DNA from: Hemerocallis citrina
Lineage: Eukaryota > Streptophyta > Magnoliopsida > Asparagales > Asphodelaceae
Direction of reading: 5' to 3'
DNA: 64,000 nucleotides
Assembly (NCBI GenBank): GCA_017893485.1
Contig: CM030368.1
Span: 178,494,504 to 178,558,503, forward strand
The notes under the pieces were generated by a model. That model had not been told where the DNA came from. It ran no database searches and saw nothing but the letters and a program-made list of their open reading frames with translations. Of the stretch, positions 1 through 12,227 are shown piece by piece (within the stretch, counting starts at the first letter, position 1; each line of letters opens with the position of its first letter). Both the position numbers and the translations under genes were made by a program.

Positions 1-174
1 CACACATACATCTAATTTAATAAAAATTAATTTGTTTGGAAGAGTGTGCACACACATTGACTACACGTGCACGTGTTTCTTACCATGGTTGAGAATGAGG
101 GAGAGTGGTGTGACTTAGTGGGAAGTGGGGAGTTATTTTAGAAAGTTGTGAGCTATTTGGACCACACAATTTTC

Positions 175-184
175 CTATAAATAT
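175..184 (+). promoter_or_regulatory. TATA-like box of family-A LTR
   Basis: CTATAAATAT is followed by an A-rich leader at about 205-240, as in plant promoters. The assignment to LTR transcription is inferred from its position in the repeat. Confidence 0.4.
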
Positions 185-244
185 TCCATACTTTTGTCAT
201 GAACAATACGACTCAAAACAAAAACAAAAGAGAAAGGAAGAGGG

Positions 245-262
245 TGTAATACCCCGTATTTC

Positions 263-331
<69 letters not shown>

Positions 332-756
332 GAATTTGGGGTTGTCCTATAGAATTATTCTATAGGAAGGATTGTTTGAAAATTTGTTGGAATTGATTGG
401 ATTGTTGAAATCCGGTTATTGAAGGGAGATATATGTTGTTGGTTGGTTGAGATTTGTTTCCCATACACAATGACGTGGAAGGGAAGGTTTGTGGGCCAGT
501 TTGTTTGGAAAGAAAAAGTCAGTAGTATACTGACTTGAATATGAAGTGTACAAGAGTACACGGTAATTGGAAGGGGATTTGGAAATATAGTCCCACATGG
601 AAAGTATACAAAAATAGTTTGAGTATAAATATAATTGCCTATGATCAAGAGTCACTTAATTAGTTAACCACCTTTTGAGAGGCAACCTGTGGTGGAGTAT
701 CTAATTTGTCGTATAAAAATATTAAAATTGTCTGAGTATTGGGGCAGGGCGTTACA
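245..756 (+). repeat. 5' LTR of TRIM copy 1
   Basis: It begins TGTAATACCCCG and ends GGCGTTACA directly before the primer site. It contains a long AT microsatellite at about 267-328 that is much shorter in the 3' LTR. Confidence 0.85.
267..328. repeat. (AT)n microsatellite
   Basis: About 30 uninterrupted AT units. The matching stretch in the partner LTR (about 1053-1072) has roughly ten, so the array changed length after insertion. Confidence 0.95.
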
Positions 757-758
757 AA

Positions 759-771
759 TGGTATCAGAGCC
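759..771 (+). promoter_or_regulatory. Primer binding site, tRNA-Met type
   Basis: TGGTATCAGAGCC lies two bases after the end of the 5' LTR. It is the standard plant site complementary to the 3' end of initiator tRNA-Met. Confidence 0.88.
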
Positions 772-799
772 GACTTTCGACACCGGGTGTGGAAGAGGG

Positions 800-965
800 C
801 CTCAGTATGATCCGCGGTGTTGAGAGTCATTGATCTCCGGGGTCGGGTATATTCTACGGTATTGAGAGTCATTGATCTCCGAGATTGGGATGATCTGCGG
901 TGTTGAGAGTGATTGATAGCCGGGTATCCGATCTGCAGTGTTGAGAGTGATTGATCTCCGGGATC
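800..965 (+). repeat. Tandem repeats inside TRIM copy 1
   Basis: Four imperfect units of roughly 40-45 bp share the core GTTGAGAGTSATTGATCTCCG. They make up most of the TRIM interior. Confidence 0.8.
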
Positions 966-1035
966 GAGGACGACGCTACATCGGCTAGAAAGGCGGATCC
1001 TACACTAGATGTGTGCATTTCTAAGGTGGGGTGTA

Positions 1036-1332
1036 TGTAATACCCCGTATTTCATATATATATATATATATATAAATAAAATGAATTTGGGGTTGTCCTA
1101 TAGAATTATTCTATAGGAAGGATTGTTTGAAAATTTGTTGGAATTGATTGGATTGTTGAAATCACTATACAAAAATAGTTTGAGTATAAATATAATTGCC
1201 TATGATCAAGAGTCACCTAATTGGTTAACCACCTTTTGAGAGGCAGCCTGTGGTGGGCAGTTGTACTACATAGTATCTAATTTGTCTTATAAAAATATTA
1301 AAATTGTCTGAGCATTGGGGCGGGGCGTTACA
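1036..1332 (+). repeat. 3' LTR of TRIM copy 1
   Basis: A 297-bp LTR preceded by the purine-rich tract at 1023-1035. It is followed by the GAGGG target duplication. Confidence 0.85.
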
Positions 1333-2875
1333 GAGGGTGCTTGCGGGTTGGAGCTTGGAGGAAGGCCGGCCATCATTTAGGGATCTTTCGAGCAAGTTTT
1401 GAGGGGTTCTACTATTAGAAATTCTACAATTGAGGTGTGTATTTTTTCAACTTTCTAACATAATTTTTATTAGTAGAATGCTTGATATGTGTAAATTATT
1501 AGAAACATGGTAACTTATATAGATTGTGTATTTATTTTTAGATTATTTGTTGTTGATTGATTGTGTGAAATTATGAAATGATTGATTTGGAGACATTTTT
1601 AAGTTGCTTTTTTAAGTTTTAGTTGCACTTAAAAAAATTATAACTATTAAACTAAATCGAATATAGAGCTAAAATTTTTATAGGAGCATCTCATATATGT
1701 CAAGAACATCTCCTTAAAATTTCATAATATTTGGATGTCGTTTACTATTTTAATAAAATCCAAACTTAGGACTGGTTCGGAGTTGGCTAGTTGCTGAAAA
1801 TTTATACACATTTCGGAGATTGATCATTTAATCATTTTAGATGAAGTATTTTGAGAAAAGTCAAATCTGAGAACTTGAAGTAGACTCGTTAAACTTTCTT
1901 TAAAGTCTAAGAAATAAAATTTTTATAAATAATTGAATTTATAATGAATTTTACAAGTTTGAACAGTGGCAGTATGTATAATATTTCGACCCTACTGTAG
2001 ATTTCGAAGAATTCAGGGTTATAGACCCAATATTTTGGGAAAACTTATAACTACAAAGTTATAGTAGACTTGTACACCTTTTATTTTTTTCTAAGGAACA
2101 CAAAATTTCATGAAGTATATAATTTTCTATGATTTTTACAAGTAACATGAGCCTGCAGTTTTCGAATTTTGATCCTACTATTTTGCAAATGAATTTAGAC
2201 GAAGTAATTAGGATGATTTTAGATGATCTTAACTACAAAGTTGTAGTAGACTCACTTATGATTCCTATAAAACCAATAAACCTATTTTTTGAGTACTAGT
2301 AGAATTTATATGATTTTTACAATACCATTGGGTTGATGTCATTTATCTAGTTGTCTTAAAACTTTTACAACGTATAAAATTGGATTTAAAATTAGGATGT
2401 TAGTCAGATGTACCTTATGAGGAATTAAGAGATAATTAAAGGATAAAGTTGGAATATTAAATATGTGATGTTTATAAGAGTTTTTACTCATCAAGTGATA
2501 TTGAATGTTGCTATAAGAAGTTGGTTACTTCATGATTGATAATAAACATAAAGAGAACGGATAAAAGAAGTTACAAGATTTTTAATGAATGGAAATTTTT
2601 ATATGAGGTTAGATGTACCCTATGTGATCTCTTTTTTAGATGGTTGTTTGTTGTAGAGTGAGCGGGACCCAGAATACCAGCAGTTGTGATAAATGAAATT
2701 TGAGAAGTAATAAGTGTGGGTTAACATTCTCTTTGAGAAGTAGCCAGTGTGGGCTAGTTTTCTCAGTGTTTTGGTTTAAGTTAGGTTATTAAAGCTAAAC
2801 TCTAGGTCTTAATAACAATAACTATACTTAAGGTCAGACACTAGTTGGAGATATGATGAAATCAGAGCAAACGCG

Positions 2876-3150
2876 AGTTATGGACTCCAGGATGACTCTC
2901 GGAGTGAGACAATCTCTAGTATTCTGGGATGATGGATGAAATAGGCTACAGAATGATCCAGGAAGTGAGATTGATCTCCAGTATTCATGGGCGAGAGCGA
3001 CGCTCACGGGGATATTTGTGCAATAAGGGTTCAAGGATGACTCGCGGAGTAAGACAATCCCCAGTATTCTATGACGATGTATGAAATAGGCCACAGAATG
3101 ATCCGCGGAGTGGGATTGATCTCCAGTATTCCGAGGCGAGAACCAAATTG
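2876..3150 (+). repeat. Two-unit tandem repeat in family-A LTR
   Basis: Two copies of about 135-140 bp start with GGATGACTCKCGGAGT and carry the shared phrases GATTGATCTCCAGTATTC and ATGAAATAGGC. Open frames across it reflect the repeat and not a gene. Confidence 0.75.
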
Positions 3151-3602
3151 CAAAGTATCTAAATCTCGTAGTAGTCATAGTAGTAGGTTGCATGGTGAGG
3201 GATTGAACCCTATATTGAGGAGTACGATAAGGGCTTACTCTCGTACCTATGTAGTATGGGATGCATAGAATCCGAACAAGTATGCATTAGTGTCATCGTA
3301 CTGTAATGTTTGCATTAGGCATTAAGTTCATATCATACAATGACATGTTTAGGATAGTCACTTTTCACATTTTGTTTCTGCATTCAAGTTTGTGCATTGC
3401 TAAAGTAGAAGAATCGCTGTATTATAGCAATGCGTCAGTTCTATGTAACTGACGTGCCCACAGTTTCCCAGATGCAGGATTGGACTTGGCATGGGCTTGA
3501 AGTCACTATGATGAGTCGATTACAAGATTGAAGAATTTTCATTATTATAGATTGTATTATATCCATTTAATTCTGATGTGCTGTTGTAAAGAACATGTTG
3601 TA

Positions 3603-3608
3603 AATAAA
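3603..3608 (+). terminator. Polyadenylation signal in family-A LTR
   Basis: AATAAA sits in an AT-rich stretch about 95 bp before the LTR end, where a retrotransposon polyadenylation site is expected. Confidence 0.35.
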
Positions 3609-4199
3609 AAGTTTTAAATTTATTGTAAACTTGTACGAATTTGAAGTAAAAGATCCTGTTTATGCTACGAATTACATGTGTTTGGAATTCTAGGTGTTAC
3701 AACTGTGAAGACACAACGTTTAGCAGAGAAGTTTTTTTCTTCCAAAAAATAGAGATAACTGATATCGTTGTTGAAAACAATGGCATCAGTTGAACTGTTG
3801 TCGTTGTTGTAGAAAACGACAACAAGTAATATTAAAATATAAAAAAATATTGTGCATGTTTTGAACTATTGTCGTTGTTGGGAATAATGGCATCCAGGTA
3901 TCTGATGTCGTTCTTCCCAATATCGACATCTGTTATTTTAAAATTGGTTTAAAACATGCACACATTCCAAAAAAAATTCTTCATGTTTCACACTCAGATT
4001 CATCTTGACATAGTCATATATTACAAAAATCTTTATCATATCCAACTTCAGCAAATCATAGTAAGTTACGGATACATATTGCAAAATTTATAACTCATGA
4101 GAAGTCCGCATATTAGAAATATTACAAACACATAAAAATATTACAATATGAGGCACCCATATAAACAGATTTGCATAAATATAAATATGGGATACAAAT

Positions 4200-6834
4200 T
4201 CAAATATCGGTCATTTGAGATGGACCTATATTTGGTACATTCTTATAGTTGCGCCTATTGTGTCCACTTAACCCGCATGTAGAACAAATTTTACCCGTGC
4301 TCCCACCTTCTCAAGCATCCATATCATTGCGAATAGGAGTAATCCTAGAGCGACCTTTCTTCCTATGTAGACTCGCATCGGCTATGAGTTTCGATCCACT
4401 CGGTGTCAGCCAATAAGATTCGTCTTGGATAGGATAAAAAGTTGGTGCCCACGTTAGTGCTAATGAACATGTAAAATAAAATAAATTAATGTAAGGTTGA
4501 TAATCAATTGCACGAGAGGCACAAACGACCAATATATGAGAACATGGAATGTGATATTGCTGGAAATCCCCACAAGTACACGTACGACTCCCGAGGTCAA
4601 CAGTGTGTCAATGTCCACCCTTTTGATGACCATATCCATTCTAATGCCAGTTTTAACTCCAAAAACACCAGGTTGGTTTAAACATTATAGCCTCATGCAA
4701 ATTTGGTTTCTCACGCTGTAAATTGATAATGTCTTGAACACTTGGTGCCCATAATTTTCCTCCACTAATAAGGGCCTGTGTCACTTCACGACGATCAGTA
4801 AAGTACATGTGAAGACGAAAGAATATCATTTACACAATTGCCGTGATGGACAAGCTACGAACATCTTTTAAAACCGAATTGAATACTTCCCAATAGATTT
4901 GTAATCAGTATACCATATCGATGGCCTCCATCGGTGGAAAGTGCCCACTTCTTAATCGGCTTGTCCTTCAACCAATTAGCCCCATCAACATTAGCTGTTT
5001 CAAGCTGTGCAATCTTTGCCTCAAACTTCTTAGACTGACTTTGACACGTGATCATATCAAGCTTGTTCATCAAAAACTTGTTCCCAAAGTCTTTTGAAAA
5101 TTAGTGGCAAAATGCCGCATACAATAATGATAATATGCAAGTGGCTCATTCCATGTTCCGAACTCATTATCCATTGCTGAAAAAATGTATGCATGACGAT
5201 CAGAAATGACACATAGACCTGCACGGGTCTGTGACAAAGCACCGAATAGAGATCATGAACCATGTCCAGGTTTCTATGCTATCTTCATCCACTATTGCAA
5301 ACGCAAACAACCTACCATTTGCATCGGACGAAACAACTATCAACAACAACCTTTTGTATTTTCCTTATAAATGTGTTCCGTCAACACTTATAACTGGTCT
5401 GTATGCCTTAAACCCCTCGATCGAGGGGCTGAATTCCTAAAAGACCCCCTTATATGTTTCTTCAAAGGGACTGGACACAATCTTGGCTAAATGGACGGCC
5501 GTTCCTAGATTTGAGACTTGAATTGCTGTGAGAAGATAAGGCAATTTAGTGTAAGCTTCTTGAAAGGAACCATACAATCGCACAATGGATTTATGTTTTG
5601 CCTTCCAAGCTTTCCTGTATTAAATAGTGTAATTGAACTGAAGCTTGACTATCTCAATTATGGCTCTTGGTGTTACTCCTAGCTGTGTCTTCATAACATT
5701 CAATATCATTGCGGATACAATTGCATCATTACTATGATCTTGATAAATATCAAATTCACACATGTATGCAGACCTTTAATATTCTTTACCACAAAAAAAG
5801 ATCGGCCTTTTGGAACAATTGCACGCAATCACCAAGGACAACCCACTAAATTTAAAAGTTCCAGATTTTCTGCAATCTCCTCGGGTGAATTTTTGATCGG
5901 TGCGTATTTATATTTGACATAGTATAAACTAGGATTCGATTTTACCGTCACGAATTCTCGATGGTTCTTCACGGAGTACATCTTCACTTAATGTTGTATA
6001 CTCTCTTTAGTTGGAAATCTTTGACCTATGGAGAGTTCATCCATGTTCGAAGAGCTGACGGAAGACCGTGTAGGTTCATGTACGGTTGCACGGGACATCC
6101 ATTCACTCGATTGAACCTTATGTACAAATGCACTAATGGATTGATTTAGTAACACCACATTGTTAACCGACACATGAACATTGACATCATTAATCAGAGC
6201 TTCATCGACATCCTTCTCCTCCTCAACTTCAAGACCGTGATCCTCATCTTCATCCTCTTCTACCAAAGTCTTGTGTGACCATGTCGATGTGGACAATATT
6301 TTGTGCCGAGGTTAACGGATGTATCAGCTCATATTCAGTGATAATAGATTATGTTGGAGTTGTGCTAATGTCTTCTTGTGTATTTGGTATTCTTACATGT
6401 GACTCAGCAGATGGTTTCAAACTCTTAACGAGGCTTGGACTTGGAATAACAAGTGACATAGTGTTTGGAAGCTTCATTTGCTCAATATATAACTCCAATG
6501 CAGTCTAATTACAATTTGGATTAAGTGTCCTAGCAATCATGGACCTCAAAGAATTATCATTATCTACGGGAACCACCATGAAATATTGCCCTTCTCCTTT
6601 ACCGGCAGCATAACGAGCTTTGATTTTAATACTTATTTCACCTCTATCCCAATTCATAACTTCAAATATCTTATCTACTAGTTGTGAGTATATAAAGTTA
6701 TGGGGAGCCCAAATAATGACCGGTTCAATATCACTATAACAATATCCAATCTTCGGATCTCGAATTATTTCACCCCCAAAATATAACCAAATAGGTATAT
6801 CATATTCCATACATAAACATAAAGATTCACACAT
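4200..6834 (-). pseudogene. MuDR/MULE transposase, degenerate
   Basis: Pieces of a MuDR-type transposase are read in order on the minus strand: an N-terminal segment (6834-6505), an acidic linker and start of the zinc-binding DNA domain (6296-5730, with CPWWLRA), the MULE catalytic core (5480-5060, with VISVDGTHLYGKYK holding the first catalytic Asp), a SWIM zinc finger (about 4590-4510, CTCGDFQQYHIPCSHILVVC) and a C-terminal CCHC knuckle (CSTCGLSGHNRRNY, about 4290-4250). The last knuckle cysteine is a tyrosine. Many stops and frameshifts separate the pieces, so no transposase can be made. The family normally encodes one 700-900 residue protein that cuts the long terminal repeats. The promoter and leader now lie beyond the hAT insertion. 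Confidence 0.82.
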
Positions 6835-7034
6835 ATTCAAGTCATTAACTACTCATAAGCATAACCTATGCATACATATAAAATATATGGTTATAATAAT
6901 ACCTTCAAATTATACCGTATCTTAGATAGTTTGAAAATACGTCGTGGATGAAGAATAAGATGACCCAATACAATGTTGGAGATTTTGAGAATGGGGGAGT
7001 TGAATTTGGGTGGGAGAGGGAGAGGGAAAGTGAG

Positions 7035-7042
7035 GATGTAGG
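7035..7042. repeat. Left 8-bp target duplication of the hAT
   Basis: GATGTAGG, repeated exactly at 12963-12970. Eight base pairs is the hAT superfamily length. Confidence 0.9.
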
Positions 7043-7259
7043 AAGTGTTCTAAAAAGCGGTCTAGGCACTAGGTGGCCCTCTAACGCCTTGACTAGGGGC
7101 TAGGCGTTTAAGAAAATCGGCAATTGGTTCTAGGAGGCTAAAACCGGGTCTAGGAGGCGCTTAATCGGTCTAAGCGGGTCTAGGCGGACTAGACCCGCTT
7201 AGACTCGCTTAGGACTTAAGTAATAAAAAAAGGGGACCCGAGCCGCTCTTCACTTTCTC

Positions 7260-7510
7260 CTCTAAATCAGTAAATCACTAAATCCCCGTAAAAAAACCCT
7301 AAATCAATTCTTCTTCTCTCAAAACCCCCAAATCAACACTACATCTCTCCTCCTTCGCAGCTCGCAGCTTGCAGCTCGCAGCGCCTTCACTTTCGACCTC
7401 CTCCGCCTCCCTCCTCCTTCGCCTCCCTCCTCTTTCGCAGCTCGCAGCTCGCAGTGCCTTCTATTTCGACCTCCTCTGCCTCCTTCCTCCTTCGCCTCCC
7501 TCCAATGTAA
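7260..7510 (+). repeat. Leader of the hAT with a tandem duplication
   Basis: A pyrimidine-rich stretch resembling a plant 5' leader contains two copies of about 95 bp with GCAGCTCGCAG clusters followed by TTCGACCTCCTC. It probably belongs to the transposase transcript. Confidence 0.5.
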
Positions 7511-8033
7511 ACACTATGTCCTCCTCTTCTCTCTCAAGCTTCTCCTAATGCAACCCTCCCCATCTGGCCATCCCCCGACTCAAGCCTCCCACTTCCCCAC
7601 ACTGTTTGCTCTTTGGACTGGAACAGCTGAACAAGTAATCTCCACTACTGATCTTCGTCATAGATGAGTACAGTTTAAATATTTGAAATTTGAGTAGTAC
7701 AACACTAACTTCATAAAAATGATGCCACTCCTTGTGAAGAAGAGAACCACATTTTCAGATTTTATTGTATCTTTTTGTTATTGTACAAATCAAAGACCAC
7801 AGGACTTTCTACGACAGTATTTTTACTTCCAAGCCTCTCTATATTTCTAAATATATACAAAGAAATAGTCTCAATAGATCTTACTTGCTGACATAAATGA
7901 CATGGATGCTGAGTATCTAGAAAAAAATTATGAACAATTAGTGCAGGACTGTACTTGCTAACATGGATGCTGCAGTGCTTGATATTTTTGTATTATATTA
8001 CTTATGTGCATGAATGTATAACTAGAAATATAC
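7511..8033. other. Non-coding part of the hAT left arm
   Basis: AT-rich sequence with no supported gene. It may contain introns of the captured antisense fragment or of the transposase leader. Confidence 0.4.
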
Positions 8034-8205
8034 CTTGCTGAAATCGAATAGAAGTGAATAATTCCTAGTGTAGCCAGCTTCCTTAAACAAATGGTCCAAG
8101 ACTTGCTACGAAGTGAGTTTATAAATAGAGAAAGATTAGAATGTTTTACCAAGTTCAGCTACTACAGACTTAGCTTGCTCGAAAGCATTCTTGTTCATGT
8201 CAGTA
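8034..8205 (-). pseudogene. Antisense two-exon gene fragment inside the hAT
   Basis: On minus, one exon-like stretch (about 8205-8150, containing MNKNAFEQAKSVVAELG) ends at a GGTAAAAC donor. A second (8105-8034, containing QVLDHLFKEAGYTRNY) lies between an ...CGTAG acceptor and a GGTATAT donor. The open frame with splice signals at the right places, opposite to the transposase, suggests a piece of captured cellular gene. I do not recognise the protein. The first exon has no clear acceptor. Confidence 0.4.
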
Positions 8206-8413
8206 TTATGTTCAGAAAAAACAAATGAGCAACAGTTAATGAGCAGCACTCATAGAATTCAATACTTATGTTGTTTATGTAAATTTAAGAATGTTTGAAT
8301 GAAGAAGTGCGATTGATAATTTAATTTGGTAATTTAATATTCTTGTTTGTAGCATTGATTTTTCCTTCATACAGTAAATGGCTGAAATTTAATCTTTTGC
8401 GGCATCTAATGCA

Positions 8414-10859
8414 ATGACCGATGCGAAAGGTGTTGTGTTAAAATGTGATTCTGAAGACGTTGGATGAGAGTACGGCGTGTTAGTGAATCCTAATAACTTG
8501 GATAAAATTCAATGTAAGTTATGCAAAAAGGAGATGAGTGGAGGAGTCTATCGATTGAAGCATCATAATGCGAACATTAGAGGGCAGGTGGCCCCATGCA
8601 GAAAGTTGAGTGAGGAAGATAAAGCCAAATGTAAAGTCGCAATCGAAGAAGGAAGAGAGAAAAACAAAAATAAGCAAAAGCACTTGGAGGAAGTTAGAGG
8701 AGAAGTTGTAATAACTGATGAAGGGCTTCAAGAAAAAACCGAAGATGAAGGATTGAGGAAGAGGCCACGAATTCTTGGGCCTATGGATAGGTTTACATCG
8801 GGTATCAATCCCGATTCTTTCCGCTTCATCGGATGCAAGCAAGAAGACACGACAAAAAATATCCATGATGCAATTCTAAGGAAAGATCACACGATGTGCA
8901 TCGATACTTGGCTTGGTAGTTGTATGAAGCAGTCGTTCCTTTCAATGCCATTGATAATGATAGCTTCAAAAGATTTTGTGAAGCGGTCGGTCAACTTGGA
9001 CCGGGTTATCAACCTCTCAGCCAACATCTTTTGAGAGAGCCTTTGCTAAAGGAGGAGTATGCACGAACAAAAAGCTTACTTAAGAAGCAAGAAGATGAGT
9101 GGGCAAAGAATGGTTGCTCAATCATGACCGATGCTTGAACCGATCGGAAAAGAAGAAGTATCATGAACTTGTGTGTGAATTGTAAGGAGGGCAAGCATTT
9201 TCTTTCTTCCAAAGAAGCTTCCGAAGACGCCCATACCGGTGATTACATATATCAATATGTTAACAAGTGTATAGTAAAAGATGTTGGGGTGCCAGAAAAT
9301 GTGGTTCAAATTGTGACGGACAATGCATCAAATAATATGGCGGCAAAGAATTTGTTATTGCGGAAAGACCAAACATATTTTGGAGTTCATGTGCCACACA
9401 CACCTTGAACTTAATGCTTGAAGCAATTGGCAAGGAACCAAAGTTCAAAGGAGTAATTGATAAAGCCAAAGCTTTCACTATCTATATATATTCACATCAT
9501 GCTACCTTGTCAATGATGAGGAAGTGCACAAATAGAAGAGATATTGTGAGGCCGGGGGTCATTAGATTTGCATCTTCTTTCTTAACCTTACAAAGTTTGA
9601 TAGATAAAAAAGAAAAGTTGAGAACGATGGCTACAAGTAATAGGTGGGAAGCTTGCAAATACTCAAAGACTACTAAGGGAAAAGCGGCATATGCTACGGT
9701 GTTATGTCTTTTTGGAATGGTGTAACATTATGTTTGAGGGTATTTTCTCCTTTAGTGAAGGTTCTTCGACTTTTTGATGGGATAAGAAGCCATCAATGGG
9801 CTTTTTATATGGGGAACTAAAGCAAGCAAAAGAAGATATCAAAGTGGCATTCAAACATGTTGAGGCTAACTATCGGCCTATTCTTGATATTATTGATAAA
9901 AAAGCTCAACATAGACTTTATAGTCCTTTACATTACCTACTACCTTTACAAAGATGCAACCGTAGGAGAAGATCCTATTGTCATGGATGGTATATTTACT
10001 TGTGTTGAGAAATTCTTCCCCAATGATTTTGACATGCAAAGCATTGTTATAAACGTGGAGTTGTTGAAGTATAAGAACAAAGAGGGTGGGTTTAGAAGAG
10101 CCTTGGTCGCGGCCGGGTGCTCCAAAAATGATGACAATTATGATCCAGGTATGAATTGTTAGTTACTTTTCTTATTAAGTGTTGAGTTTTTTTAATACTT
10201 TAAGTTTCCTTTACTCATTTGTGCTTCTTTAATTATTAGTCGGATGGTGATCCAATTATGGCAATCATACACCTAATTTGCAAAGGATGGCGACAAGGAT
10301 TCTCTCATTAACTACGAGTTCATCCGGATTGAGAGGAATTGGAGTACTTTTGAGGGAGTAAGTTCCTATGTAGTTATTATTTAGTAATTAAGAGTCAGGG
10401 CTTTAACAACTTCTTATTCTTTTTAATCTTTTGTTTTTTTATGTAAATACACACAAAGAAGAGGAATAGAGTAGATACGAAAAGGATGGAGCAACTTGTC
10501 TATATCAAATTTAATTCTAGAATCATCAACAAGAAGAGAAGGGAGAAAGAGAGACGAATAGAAGTACTACTTCATAGTGATGCGAGTCGCGCACAAGGAT
10601 AGATTGTTGATGGCGGCGATGATGAAGAAGTTGAGCCTGGATCAGGACTTACTTGGGAATGGTTGGAGAACCGTCCAGAGCGGATAACACACTAGAACCT
10701 TGGAGAAGTGCAAGAAATGTTGAAGTAAGAGAGCTCCATGAAGAAGATTTTGAATCGGACGATGACACGGAAGACGAGGGAGGTGATGAGGAATACGACT
10801 TAGAATCGGATGGAGAGCAAATCTTGGATGGATATGGAGAAGAGGAGTTAGAGACTTAG
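8414..10859 (+). pseudogene. hAT transposase (BED finger, DUF659, dimerisation region), degenerate
   Basis: The start is the ATG at 8414; codon 18 is already a stop at a usual tryptophan position. A BED-type zinc finger follows (CKLCKKEMSGG...KHH...C, about 8510-8605). Next come a DUF659 segment (about 8920-9460, with IVTDNASNNMAA and LNLMLEAIGKEP), the middle catalytic region (9460-10145) and the C-terminal hAT dimerisation region (10235-10560, with TPNLQRMATRILSLTT). The tail is acidic and ends at 10859. Introns are visible at about 10148-10239 (GTATGA...TTATTAG) and from a GTAAGT near 10360. Stops occur at tryptophan codons (about 8465, 9136, 10247) and there are several single-base frameshifts. 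The intact family protein binds its own ends and moves the element; this copy cannot. Confidence 0.85.
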
Positions 10860-12148
10860 TTTACTATTATTAATTAATGCTTATTGCTGCTTTTTATGCA
10901 TTGTGTTTCTGCTTAAAATACTTACTGCTTATTGATTTTTGTGTTTTCTTTTTGTGTTTGCATAATATTTAATTAGTTACTTTTCTTATATAGCTGATCT
11001 ACATATTGCTGATCTATATATAGCTGAAAGTAAAGTTGCGTGTCTCAGTTATTCAAAGTAAAGTTTATCAATTTTAAGTCTTGATTAATTATTGCTTCTG
11101 CAGCAGCATATCATCTCAGTCTGTTTTATAACTGGCTTAGATTTAATGAAACATGTTTTTAATATTGCAATCTTATTAGTTTTTATTGCAGATCATCTCA
11201 GTCTGTTTAATTGCAATCTTATTAGTTTTTATATTTTGATTGTCCATTATTCTAAAATCAAAATATGCCCAAATGTTGGTGATTATTCATTATTCTTATA
11301 TATATGTAATCGTTGTATTTTCCCTACTACTAAGAATCATGGGTAGCTACAAGGTCATCTATTTTCCACAATCTAAAGCCTTAGATAACTTTTTGAATGT
11401 TCAGGCTGTTCAGCTCTTCACTTGCGCAGGTTGCAGGATCCTCAACATCTTCAGCTCATAATGATGATGAGGAGATTCTGCAAGATTTTGGAAATAAAAA
11501 AACATTCATCACATTCTGCAAGCTTCCTTACCCTACTAAAGTCATTTACATACTATGTTAAGAGCACTGGCAGGAAGGAAGCTAAAGTTGTTGTTGCCGC
11601 CGATAAGTGGGGGCAAAATGTGTAAGTATCTTTACAGCAGTGTTTTTTGTGACCTGTTCAACTCAAATTACGTATATTCTTACTGCCTATGATATCATCT
11701 TATTTGTCATATATTTTTATATATTTGAAGAAATAAAGTTACCTGTAGCATTTAGTAATTCTTTTACAGAAAATTAAATGCTTGTGCTCCCTGAGATCCA
11801 TTTACATTTTATTCTCTTGATCTTTTGGATCTGTTATGCTCTGGTGTGGGGATTCATTCCCTCTATCAATTTACTGTTAGAAATGAATGAAGTCAACAAG
11901 TTAAGAAAGGCTTATGGTTGGGTTAATACTTTTCTCTAAACATTTGCATAGCATTCACCACATTTAGGCATGCAGACAGACAGGAACACCCCTAGGTTGA
12001 GAAATTATTTGATGATGTATTTGCTGATATCCATTTCTTTAGACCAATTTTCTTGAATCTTGATGTTCTATGCAACTAAGATCATTTATGGAGGTATATT
12101 CATTAATCAAGCCAACTGACTTTTCTTTGTGTATGTTCTGCTTTGAAG
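10860..12148 (+). other. hAT 3' region: transposase 3' UTR and unassigned exon-like DNA
   Basis: AT-rich 3' sequence follows the transposase. A more GC-balanced stretch at about 11400-11622 ends in a GTGTAAGTATC donor and contains KSTGRKEAKVVVAADKWG. It looks like an exon but I do not recognise it. A partial copy of the end of the next feature (CATTTATGGAGGTATA) lies at about 12083-12104. Confidence 0.35.
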
Positions 12149-12227
12149 GTTCATGCTGGTTTGAGGAAGTGGCTTGAAAAACATGTGAGTGATCAAGTTG
12201 CTGCATCAACTAGGATCATTTATGGAG
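12149..12227 (+). pseudogene. Captured exon of triosephosphate isomerase
   Basis: This 79-bp exon encodes [16 protein letters not shown] followed by [11 protein letters not shown]. It matches the near-C-terminal exon of plant triosephosphate isomerase, whose conserved RIIYGG phosphate-binding loop precedes an intron. The stretch is followed by GGTATACTC, a good donor at the position where plant TPI genes have an intron. The acceptor side reads TTTGAAG instead of the usual CAG. No other TPI exon is seen, so it is a fragment carried by the hAT and not a gene. Plant hATs are known to pick up gene pieces. The enzyme interconverts dihydroxyacetone phosphate and glyceraldehyde 3-phosphate. Confidence 0.8.

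Larger units (their letters stand above)
245..1332 (+). mobile_element. TRIM (small non-autonomous LTR retrotransposon), copy 1
   Basis: The element is flanked by a perfect 5-bp target duplication GAGGG (240-244 and 1333-1337). It has two LTRs (245-756 and 1036-1332) that start TGTAATACCCC and end GGGGC(A)GGGCGTTACA-like, a tRNA-Met type primer site just inside the 5' LTR and a purine tract before the 3' LTR. The interior is only 279 bp with no coding capacity, so it must be mobilised in trans. The LTR tail and the start of the interior match TRIM copy 2 at 40030-41051. The LTRs differ by indels: the 5' copy has about 190 bp (413-602) missing from the 3' copy, and the 3' copy has about 16 bp (near 1257-1272) missing from the 5' copy. 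Confidence 0.88.
1..3702 (+). mobile_element. Family-A LTR, 5' truncated by window edge, interrupted by a TRIM
   Basis: This is a long LTR-like repeat ending in GGTGTTACA at 3702. Stretches of it are the reverse complement of the solo LTRs at 19825-22560 and 33242-35880; for example 1764-1800 mirrors the stretch near 21900-21950. A TATA-like box lies at 175-184 and an AATAAA at 3603-3608, which fits an LTR read on the plus strand. No primer site follows position 3702, so it is probably a solo LTR rather than the 5' end of a full element. Its left boundary lies outside the window. A TRIM element occupies 245-1332. I see no protein-coding content. Confidence 0.7.

Noticed and set aside
3071..3268. 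65-codon open frame
   Set aside because: It lies in tandem repeats of the family-A LTR with an equally open minus-strand frame.
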